Of a stretch of 15,757 bases of DNA, positions 10,652 through 15,757 are shown one piece after another. Numbering within the stretch: position 1 is the first letter of the stretch; each line of letters opens with the position of its first letter. The position numbers and the translations under genes are program-made. The stretch lies in the NCBI GenBank assembly GCA_038232215.1, contig JBBSIG010000041.1:1-15757 (forward strand), in the 5' to 3' direction. The notes beneath the pieces were generated by a model that saw nothing but the letters and a program-made list of their open reading frames with translations, was not told where the DNA came from and searched no databases. Source of the DNA: JBBSIG01 sp038232215. Its GTDB lineage: Bacteria > Actinomycetota > Thermoleophilia > Gaiellales > Gaiellaceae.

Positions 10652-11598
10652 TCGCGCTCGAGGAGATCAGGCGCGCGCGGGAGGTGATCGCGGGGACGGC
10701 CGTGCGCACCCCGCTCGTGCGGCTGAACGTGCCCGAGGCGCCCGCGGAGATCTTCCTCAAGCTCGAGAACCTGCAGCCGATCGGCTCCTTCAAGATCCGA
10801 GGCGCCTACAACGCGATGAAGCAGGCTCCGGCCGAGGCGCTCGCCGGCGGCGTCGTGACGGCGAGCGCGGGCAACATGGCGCAGGGCGTCGCGTGGGCGG
10901 CGCGCGAGCTCGGCGTCGAGGCCACCATCGTCGTGCCCGAGCACGCCCCCGAGACGAAGCTCGCGGCGATCGAGCGCCTCGGCGGACGCGTGCTGCGGGT
11001 GTCGTTCGAGCGCTGGTGGCAGGCGATCGTGGAGTCCCGCTTCGACGGCGTCGACGGGTACTTCGTGCACCCGGTCCAGGACGACCTGGTCATGGCGGGC
11101 AACGGCACGATCGGGCTCGAGATCCTCGAGGACCTGCCCGAGGTCGAGGCGATCCTCGTTCCGTTCGGAGGCGGCGGACTCACGGCCGGGATCGCGAGCG
11201 CCGTGAAGGCGCTGCGGCCAGAGGTCGGTGTCTACGCCGTCGAGCCGGACACGGCGGCCCCGGTCAGAGCCACGCTCGCCGCGGGTGAGCCGACGGAGGT
11301 CGACTACAGAGCGTCGTTCGTGGACGGGTCGGGCTCGAAGGCGCTCCTGCCGGCGATGTGGCGGCTCGTGCAGCCGTTGATCGGCGGCTCCTACGCGGTC
11401 TCCCTCGAGGAGACCGCCGGCGCGATCCGGCTGCTGGCCGAGCGCAACCGCGTGATCGCCGAGGGGGCCGGCGCCCTCGCGGCCGCTGCAGCGCTGTCGG
11501 GCCGGGCCGGCTCGGGGCCGATCGTCTGCATCGTCTCCGGCGGCAACATCGACTCGGCCAAGCTCGCGACGATCCTCACGGGCGAGATTCCGACCTAG
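10648..11598 (+). CDS. Threonine-dehydratase-like PLP enzyme (fold type II)
   Basis: A 316-residue fold-II PLP lyase of the threonine/serine dehydratase group: water is eliminated from a beta-hydroxy amino acid, giving an enamine/imine and then usually a keto acid plus ammonia. PLP Lys49 lies in GSFKIRGA, the phosphate loop GGGGL is at 174-178, and VSGGNID is near the C-terminus. There is no ACT regulatory domain, so it is the short catabolic type or a relative such as EutB or BhcB, not the isoleucine-feedback enzyme. The asparagine loop reads SAGNMAQ (73-79), with Met77 where most relatives have His (S.GNHAQ). The start GTG overlaps the previous stop (GTGA, 10648-10651). It is the last gene of the operon and is followed by a repeat-bearing intergenic region. 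Alternative functions are serine, threonine or hydroxyaspartate dehydratase. Confidence 0.88.
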   Translation: MIALEEIRRAREVIAGTAVRTPLVRLNVPEAPAEIFLKLENLQPIGSFKIRGAYNAMKQAPAEALAGGVVTASAGNMAQGVAWAARELGVEATIVVPEHAPETKLAAIERLGGRVLRVSFERWWQAIVESRFDGVDGYFVHPVQDDLVMAGNGTIGLEILEDLPEVEAILVPFGGGGLTAGIASAVKALRPEVGVYAVEPDTAAPVRATLAAGEPTEVDYRASFVDGSGSKALLPAMWRLVQPLIGGSYAVSLEETAGAIRLLAERNRVIAEGAGALAAAAALSGRAGSGPIVCIVSGGNIDSAKLATILTGEIPT

Positions 11599-11622
11599 GC
11601 GGCGCGCCTCGAACGCCCGCGC

Positions 11623-11683
11623 CCTGTGGACAGTCTGTGACCGTTCGCGACGGTGCCAGGCACTCATGAGGACTGTCCACAGG
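11623..11683. repeat. 13-bp inverted repeat with internal palindromes, possible bidirectional terminator
   Basis: Perfect arms CCTGTGGACAGTC (11623-11635) and GACTGTCCACAGG (11671-11683) enclose a second stem, ACCGT (11640-11644) with ACGGT (11650-11654), and the near-palindrome GTGCCAGGCAC (11653-11663). It lies between the convergent dehydratase and pdxH genes, so it could end transcription from both sides. The dense nesting is more like a mobile REP/MITE unit than a simple terminator. Confidence 0.65.
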
Positions 11684-11757
11684 CTCACGCTGATGAGCAG
11701 GCGGTCTCTCTCACCATTTGTGACGAACGATCCACGAAAACAGTGCCAGGCACCGTC
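11649..11757. repeat. REP-like pair of inverted palindromic units
   Basis: GACGGTGCCAGGCACT (11649-11664) returns in opposite orientation as AGTGCCAGGCACCGTC (11742-11757). The two are reverse complements at 15 of 16 positions, differing only in the central base. Each unit has a TGTGAC (11636-11641 and 11719-11724) upstream and a GTCCAC further downstream (11675-11680 and 11765-11770). Paired palindromes in inverted orientation in a gene-end spacer are typical of REP/BIME elements mobilised in trans by RAYT transposases. No transposase is in the window. Confidence 0.55.
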
Positions 11758-11787
11758 AGAGATCGTCCACGGGGCATGCCGATCCGC

Positions 11788-12402
11788 TTACGGCGAGAGG
11801 CGCTCGATCGTCCACCCGCCGTCGCTCGACGGTCGGTAGAGGAAGCGGTCGTGGAGCCGATCGTCGCGGTGCTGCCAGAACTCGAAGCTCGCCGGCCGCA
11901 CGCGGAAACCGCCCCAGAAGGCCGGCCGCGGGACGTCTCGGCCCTCGTGCTCGGAGGCCAGCTCCCCGACCCGGGCCTCGAGCGCCTCACGGCTCGCGAG
12001 CGGCTCGCTCTGTTGCGAGGCCCAGGCTGCGATCCGGCTGCCGCGCGGACGCATCCCGAAGTACGCGGCGGACTCCTCGGCGCTGACGCGCTCGACGGAT
12101 CCCTCCACGCGCACCTGCCGTCCGAGCAGGTCCCAGTGGAAGAGGAGCGCCGCCCACGGGTTCGCCTCGAGCTCCCGTCCCTTCCTGCTCGCGTAGCCCG
12201 TGTAGAAGACGAAGCCCGGCTCGCCGAATGCCTTGAGCAGCACCATCCGTACCGACGGACGGCCGTCCAGAGCCGCCGTCGCCAGCGCCATCGCCTCGGG
12301 CGCACGGGTCCCCGCCTCGCCCGCCGCCTCGAACCAGCGGGAGAACTGCGCGAGCGGGTCCGCGTCGAGGTCGCCCCGGCGAAGCGGCTGCGAGTGGCTC
12401 AC
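11788..12402 (-). CDS. pdxH: Pyridoxamine/pyridoxine 5'-phosphate oxidase
   Basis: A 204-residue FMN-dependent oxidase that converts PNP or PMP to pyridoxal 5'-phosphate using O2, the last step of PLP synthesis and salvage. FMN-site motifs are RMVLLKAF, FYTGYASRKGREL and LLGRQVRVEG. Substrate-site motifs are WGGFRVRP, FEFWQ and the diagnostic RLHDRFLY, and the protein ends in the family signature ERLSP. Its length is close to the E. coli enzyme (218). RLHDR separates it from F420-binding split-barrel proteins, which share the fold and would have been a tempting call beside F420 genes. GTG 12402 is the only plausible start, with AGGA seven bases upstream. It is the last gene of the cof operon, 29 bases after cofE. 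Its product is the cofactor of the dehydratase encoded convergently. Confidence 0.93.
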   Translation of the reverse strand: MSHSQPLRRGDLDADPLAQFSRWFEAAGEAGTRAPEAMALATAALDGRPSVRMVLLKAFGEPGFVFYTGYASRKGRELEANPWAALLFHWDLLGRQVRVEGSVERVSAEESAAYFGMRPRGSRIAAWASQQSEPLASREALEARVGELASEHEGRDVPRPAFWGGFRVRPASFEFWQHRDDRLHDRFLYRPSSDGGWTIERLSP

Positions 12403-12431
12403 GTCCGCATCCTGGCCGATCGAGCAGGTGT

Positions 12432-13160
12432 CTAGCGAAACAGGTCGCGCTCCGGCGGCATGACGAGCTCGCGCGCGCTGCCCTCGCCGGCGAGCTCGAG
12501 GCCGCGCACGATCGCTCCGGGAACACCGTCCGTCTTGCCCATCACGAGCTGCGCGGCGCCGGCGATCTCGTCCGCGACCGCGATCACCGTCGCATGCAGC
12601 TCGTAGCCGACGGGATCCCGCGTGCCGCTGAGATCGAGGATCGGCGTCACGCCCGCGACCCCGATCGCCACGTCGGTCGTGCCCTGGCGCCACGGGCGAC
12701 CGAACGAGTCGCTCACGATCACGCCGACCGTCCGCCCGGTCAGCTCCCGGATGCGCGCCCGGATCCGGGCGGCGGACGCGTCCGGGTCGAGCGGTAGCAG
12801 CACGACCATCCCCGTCTCCGGCGCATTCGACGCGTCCACTCCGGCCGAGGCGCACACGAAGCCGTGCCGGGTCTCGGCGATCACGAGTGGCGGGCGCGTG
12901 CGCACGATGCGGGCCGACTCGCGCAGGACGGCCTCGAGCCGGCGCGGATCCTCCCCTGCCGCCAGCTCGTGAGCGAGTGCCGACGGCTCGAGCTCGGCCA
13001 GCCGGACGACCCGTCCTTCCGCCTTCGAGACGACCTTCTGCGCGAGGACGACGACGTCCCCCGCCGCCGGCGCGACGGCCTCCGTCACGAGCGCGGCGAG
13101 GTCGTCTCCCTCTTTCACCTCGGGGATCCCCGCGAGCGGGATCACCCGGACCTCGCTCAC
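12432..13160 (-). CDS. cofE: Coenzyme F420-0:L-glutamate ligase
   Basis: A 242-residue GTP-dependent ligase that adds gamma-linked glutamates to F420-0. Family motifs in order are VIPLAGIPEVKEGDDL at the N-terminus, VVLAQKVVSKAEGRVV, CASAGVDASNAPE, VSDSFGRPWRQGTTDVAIG and, near the end, VADEIAGAAQLVMGKTDG. It is the single-domain form: the FMN-binding C-terminal domain of mycobacterial FbiB is absent, since the protein ends at PPERDLFR. The start GTG overlaps the npdG stop in GTGA (13157-13160). If the pathway here uses phosphoenolpyruvate and makes dehydro-F420, as in mycobacteria, the reductase that FbiB supplies must be encoded elsewhere. Confidence 0.95.
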   Translation of the reverse strand: MSEVRVIPLAGIPEVKEGDDLAALVTEAVAPAAGDVVVLAQKVVSKAEGRVVRLAELEPSALAHELAAGEDPRRLEAVLRESARIVRTRPPLVIAETRHGFVCASAGVDASNAPETGMVVLLPLDPDASAARIRARIRELTGRTVGVIVSDSFGRPWRQGTTDVAIGVAGVTPILDLSGTRDPVGYELHATVIAVADEIAGAAQLVMGKTDGVPGAIVRGLELAGEGSARELVMPPERDLFR

Positions 13161-13777
13161 GGCAGGCCGACGACGCGGAGACCGGCGTGGGCCCGGTAGC
13201 GCTTGTTCACGTTGATGATCACCGCGGTCATGCCCTCGAGCGCCCGAGCGCTCGCGAGGGGCCCGGCGTCGACCGCCCGCCCGGCACACGCCCGTGCTGC
13301 CAGCTCGAGCGCGAGCGCCTTCGCCTCGGCATCGTCGCCGCAGACGAGCGCGTCCTCCGCCGGCGGCTCCGCCCCGCCGAGGTTTGCGGCCGCCAGAGAG
13401 TGCAGGCCCGCGCAGACGGGTGCCTGCAGGACGTCGGCGACCCGCTCCGCGAGCGAGCGCGCCTCGGGCGAGGGCCGCACGCCGTCCTTCGAGAAGCCGA
13501 GCTCGGCGGCGACCGAGAGCACCGGCGTCGAGCCGATCTGGCCCGCGAGCGAGCGCGCGGTCGCGAGCGTCGCGTCGGCCTTCGTCGCGAGCACGACGAG
13601 CTCGACCCCCCGGACCGCGTCCTCGTTCGTGGCGCCACGGGCGCCGAGAGGAGCCGCCGCGGCCTCGGCCCGGGCCGCCTCGCGGGAGCCGATCACGACC
13701 TCGTCCCCGGCCGCCGCGAGCCTCGTTGCGAGAGCGACCCCGAAGCCGCCCGTTCCGCCGACGATGCCCACCTTCAC
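13157..13777 (-). CDS. npdG: NADPH-dependent F420 reductase (F420:NADP oxidoreductase)
   Basis: A 206-residue Rossmann protein that moves hydride between NADP(H) and coenzyme F420. The dinucleotide loop GGTGGFG is at residues 7-13, followed by IGSREAARAE, whose SR suits the 2'-phosphate of NADP. The C-terminus keeps the family signature MTAVIINVNKRYRAHAG. The length is normal for the family. GTG 13777 gives a start directly at MKVGIVGGTGG and overlaps the cofD stop in GTGA (13774-13777). Lying inside the biosynthesis operon, it probably keeps the newly made cofactor reduced for F420H2-dependent enzymes elsewhere in the genome. Confidence 0.93.
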   Translation of the reverse strand: MKVGIVGGTGGFGVALATRLAAAGDEVVIGSREAARAEAAAAPLGARGATNEDAVRGVELVVLATKADATLATARSLAGQIGSTPVLSVAAELGFSKDGVRPSPEARSLAERVADVLQAPVCAGLHSLAAANLGGAEPPAEDALVCGDDAEAKALALELAARACAGRAVDAGPLASARALEGMTAVIINVNKRYRAHAGLRVVGLP

Positions 13778-14709
13778 CGCAACGCCCCCGCCGCGCCGAG
13801 CGCAGCCTCCGCCAGCCGGCGGGCGGCGGCCGCGTCCCGCATCAGCGTCTCGGTCACGATCGGGCGGATTCCGAGCTCCTCGAGGCCGTCCGCCTCGCCC
13901 GCGTCCGCCTCGTCCAGCACGAGCGCGTCGATCAGCCCGGCGTAGCAGGAGGCGACCTCCGTCGGACCGGTCCCGCCGGCGAGCCGCGCCAGCATCCTGT
14001 CGGCCGGGCCCCTGACCGCCCGACCGCCGATGAGCGGGCTGACGGCGACGCACTGCACCGAGCGGCGCGCCAGCGCGGCGCGAATCCCGGCGACGGCCAG
14101 GATCGGCCCGATGCTGACGTACGGGTTGCTCGGCGCGAGCACGATCAGGTCGGCGCCCTCGAGAGCGGCGAGCACGCCGGGAGCGGCCTGCGCACCCTCT
14201 GCTCCACGGAAGCGCACGGCGTCAACGTCGTCCCGATGCCCTCGCGCGACGAACCAGGTCTGGAAGTCGAGGGGGCCGGCCGGCGTCTCGAGCCACGTCC
14301 GCAGACGGTCGTCTGTCGCAGGAAGCAGAGCTGCCCGAAACCCGAAGGCGTGGGCCAGACGCGCCGTCACCGCGGAGAGCGGCTCGCCCGCGCGGAGCGC
14401 CTGCGTCCGCACGAGGTGCAGGCCGAGATCGCGGTCGCCGAGGCGAAACCAGGCCTCGCCGCCGAGCTCGGCCGCAGTCTCGAGCGCGTTCCAGGTCTCG
14501 CCGGCTCGACCCCAGCCCCGCTCCTCGTCCGCGCGCCCGGTGAGCGTGTACAGCAGGCTGTCGAGATCGGGCGACACGTGCAGCCCGAGCACCTCGAGAT
14601 CGTCGCCCACGTTTCCGATCACGGTCACGTCCGAGGGATCGACCGCGGCGGTGAAGCCCCGGGCGAACCGAGCGCCCCCGACGCCGCCGGAGAGCAGGAC
14701 GACCCTCAG
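13774..14709 (-). CDS. cofD: 2-phospho-L-lactate transferase (CofD/FbiA)
   Basis: A 311-residue enzyme that transfers the phospholactyl (or phosphoenolpyruvyl) group from the CofC product to Fo, giving F420-0 or dehydro-F420-0. Motifs include LSGGVGGARFARGF (6-19), NVGDD (33-37), SPDLDSLLY (46-54), LAPSNPYVSIGPILAV and SPLIGGRAVRGPADRM. There is no ATG, GTG or TTG in frame between the upstream end and the conserved LLSGGVGG. The only sensible start is CTG at 14709, which overlaps the cofC stop as CTGA (14706-14709), the same geometry as the GTGA junctions elsewhere in this operon. A GAGG stretch lies seven bases upstream. The resulting N-terminus, MRVVLLSGGVGG, aligns with family members beginning MKITVLSGGVGG. 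Confidence 0.93.
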   Translation of the reverse strand: MRVVLLSGGVGGARFARGFTAAVDPSDVTVIGNVGDDLEVLGLHVSPDLDSLLYTLTGRADEERGWGRAGETWNALETAAELGGEAWFRLGDRDLGLHLVRTQALRAGEPLSAVTARLAHAFGFRAALLPATDDRLRTWLETPAGPLDFQTWFVARGHRDDVDAVRFRGAEGAQAAPGVLAALEGADLIVLAPSNPYVSIGPILAVAGIRAALARRSVQCVAVSPLIGGRAVRGPADRMLARLAGGTGPTEVASCYAGLIDALVLDEADAGEADGLEELGIRPIVTETLMRDAAAARRLAEAALGAAGALR

Positions 14710-15314
14710 GAGAGAGCCTCGGCGTGCAGCGAGGAGAGCGCCGCCCGAGTTCGCGGGCCGGCCCGGCGCCCGCTGCGGAGCAGATCCTCGTAGGAGTCCA
14801 CGTCGGCGAGGAGGCCGGGAAGCGCGACCGTCACGGACCGGCCGCCGAGCCGAGCCGCGTGCGCACGGAAGCGCTCGGCGCTGCCCGCTCCGTAGAGCGG
14901 CGCGAACAGGCTGGGCGCGGACAGGCCGAGCGCGTTCGTCGTCCCGTCGGCAGCCGGAGCGAGCGCGTTGCCGTGGGCCGGCGTGGCCTGCAGGAGCGTG
15001 CGCAGCTCGCCCGGGGTCACGGTCGGGAGGTCCGCGTTGACGACGAGGACTAAGCCGTCGTCCACGGCCCGAAGCCCGGCAGCCACCGCTGCTCCCTGGC
15101 CCCCGCTCGGATCGTCGACGACCGCCGCCCCCACCTGCTCGGCGAGGGATCGCGCCGCCTCGTCCCCGGTCACGACGAAGGTCGACAGCTCCGCCGTGCA
15201 GGCCGAGAGGACGTCGGCGAGCATCGCCAGAGCCAGGCTCGCCCGCAGGTCCTCCGGAAGCGGGGTCAGGCGCCGCTTGCCGGCGCTGCGGAAGGGTACG
15301 ACGATCGCCGCCAC
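14706..15314 (-). CDS. cofC: 2-phospho-L-lactate / phosphoenolpyruvate guanylyltransferase
   Basis: A 202-residue GT-A-like nucleotidyltransferase that activates 2-phospholactate, or phosphoenolpyruvate in the actinobacterial FbiD type, with GTP for CofD. It starts MAAIVVPFRSAGKRRL, a variant of the family's VPVK...KSRL loop. The metal site is in VVNADLPTV, and the family patterns DGTTNAL and GAGSAERFRAH follow. The length is normal (about 200-220). GTG 15314 has no Shine-Dalgarno sequence, and a GATAGT box lies 11 bases upstream on the same strand. It is the first gene of the cofC-cofD-npdG-cofE-pdxH operon. Donor specificity (phospholactate or PEP) cannot be read by eye. Confidence 0.88.
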   Translation of the reverse strand: MAAIVVPFRSAGKRRLTPLPEDLRASLALAMLADVLSACTAELSTFVVTGDEAARSLAEQVGAAVVDDPSGGQGAAVAAGLRAVDDGLVLVVNADLPTVTPGELRTLLQATPAHGNALAPAADGTTNALGLSAPSLFAPLYGAGSAERFRAHAARLGGRSVTVALPGLLADVDSYEDLLRSGRRAGPRTRAALSSLHAEALS

Positions 15315-15324
15315 GTGTCGGGGA

Positions 15325-15331
15325 GACTATC
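15325..15331. promoter_or_regulatory. Shared, two-way -10 region between cofC and the PolX gene
   Basis: The 21-bp spacer between the two divergent GTG starts contains GACTATC. Read on the plus strand it gives GACTAT (15325-15330), five bases before the GTG at 15336. Read on the minus strand it gives GATAGT (15331-15326), 11 bases before the GTG at 15314. Each keeps the critical A at -11 and T at -7, so one element may drive both genes. No -35 boxes were recognised. Confidence 0.4.
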
Positions 15332-15335
15332 CGCG

Positions 15336-15757
15336 GTGAAGCGGCACGCCGGTCCGGACAATGCGGCGATCGCGGAGCGTCTCGAAGCCTTCGCGACCCT
15401 CCTCGAGCTCGCCGAGTCGAGCTTCTACACCTCGCGCGCCTACCGCCGCGCCGCGGAGCTGGTGCGGACGACGGAGGCCCCGATCGCCGAGCTCGTCCGC
15501 GCGGGTCGCGTCCGTGAGCTGCGCGGGATCGGCCCGGGGATCGAGTCACGCCTGCGCGAGCTCGTCGAGACGGGCCGGATCGCAGAGCTCGACGAGCTCG
15601 AGCGAACGGTCCAGCCGGAGCTCGTCGGACTCGGGCGCTTCCTCGGCCTGAGCCCGAGGCGGGCCGTGGAGATCGGCGCCGCCCTGGGAGTGCGGACGGC
15701 GGAGGAGTTCCGCGCCGCCGCCGCCGCCGGCCGGCTGGCGACCGTCTCCGGCATCGG
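15336..15757 (+). CDS. polX: DNA polymerase/3'-5' exonuclease PolX, N-terminal part
   Basis: 140 codons are visible before the window ends. They match the N-terminal 8-kDa-like and helix-hairpin-helix region of bacterial family X polymerases: IAERLEAFATLLELAESS at about 11-28, SRAYRRAAELVRTTEAPI, the HhH motif LRGIGPGIESRLRELVETG, then a second HhH-like segment GLSPRRAVEIGAALGV ending VSGIG. Full-length bacterial PolX adds a palm domain and a C-terminal PHP exonuclease and acts in base-excision and gap repair; those parts cannot be checked here. GTG 15336 is the start because the family begins shortly before this N-terminal helix, and a GACTAT box sits five bases upstream, again suggesting leaderless translation. 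Confidence 0.82.
   Translation, partial: MKRHAGPDNAAIAERLEAFATLLELAESSFYTSRAYRRAAELVRTTEAPIAELVRAGRVRELRGIGPGIESRLRELVETGRIAELDELERTVQPELVGLGRFLGLSPRRAVEIGAALGVRTAEEFRAAAAAGRLATVSGI

Noticed and set aside
10648..11598. Biosynthetic threonine deaminase (ilvA) symbol
   Set aside because: There is no C-terminal ACT domain, no branched-chain genes lie nearby, and the operon context with an imine-reductase homologue differs, so the symbol is withheld.
11623..11683. CTGTCCACA and its inverse as DnaA boxes of a replication origin
   Set aside because: Each matches the actinobacterial TTGTCCACA box at eight of nine positions. There are only two copies, they form the arms of a hairpin, no AT-rich region or dnaA/dnaN is near, and REP-like palindromes explain the sequence better.
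11788..12402. F420-dependent split-barrel oxidoreductase (FDOR) instead of pdxH
   Set aside because: The fold is shared and the neighbours are F420 genes, but RLHDR, WGGFRVRP and the ERLSP end are specific to pyridoxamine phosphate oxidase.

Overview
This is a chromosomal segment from a very GC-rich bacterium, most likely a high-GC actinobacterium. The deep-branching class Thermoleophilia fits best. That reading rests on near-saturated G/C at third codon positions, a full coenzyme F420 biosynthesis operon, an adenosylcobalamin-dependent (class II) ribonucleotide reductase, frequent GTG starts and several promoters that look leaderless. The taxon is an inference; there is no rRNA or marker gene here to fix it.

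Layout. (1) 1-1873, minus: an O-antigen ligase/polymerase-like membrane protein with C-terminal TPR, cut by the window edge. (2) 1874-2064: a divergent intergenic region with three perfectly phased 11-bp direct repeats. (3) 2065-2724, plus: a small secreted protein anchored by a C-terminal membrane segment, then a nested hairpin. (4) 2861-6940, plus: class II ribonucleotide reductase NrdJ interrupted by a 432-residue intein carrying a LAGLIDADG homing endonuclease. (5) 6955-6996: a perfect 14-bp hairpin between convergent genes. (6) 7003-8535, minus: a Tat-exported bicovalent-FAD oxidase of the berberine-bridge type. (7) 8536-8717: an intergenic region hiding a 44-codon remnant of an Rrf2-family regulator. 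(8) 8718-11598, plus: a three-gene translationally coupled operon of aldo/keto reductase, ornithine cyclodeaminase/mu-crystallin-family reductase and threonine-dehydratase-like PLP enzyme. (9) 11599-11787: REP-like inverted repeats. (10) 15314-11788, minus: the operon cofC-cofD-npdG-cofE-pdxH. (11) 15336 to the end, plus: the N-terminus of a PolX-type DNA polymerase, divergent from cofC and probably sharing its -10 region.

How the genes work together. cofC, cofD and cofE are the activation, transfer and glutamylation steps that convert Fo to F420. npdG exchanges hydride between NADP(H) and F420, and pdxH makes the PLP cofactor used by the dehydratase on the other strand. In the plus operon, a beta-eliminating PLP enzyme lies directly behind an imine/ketimine reductase homologue. 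This pairing is known from hydroxyectoine use (eutB/eutC) and the beta-hydroxyaspartate cycle (bhcB/bhcD), and it suggests a dehydrate-then-reduce route for a hydroxy-amino acid.

The points most worth a second look are the NrdJ intein with an upstream tract of altered codon usage, the 11-bp repeat array, the Rrf2 remnant, the dehydratase/reductase/AKR module and the apparent CTG start of cofD.
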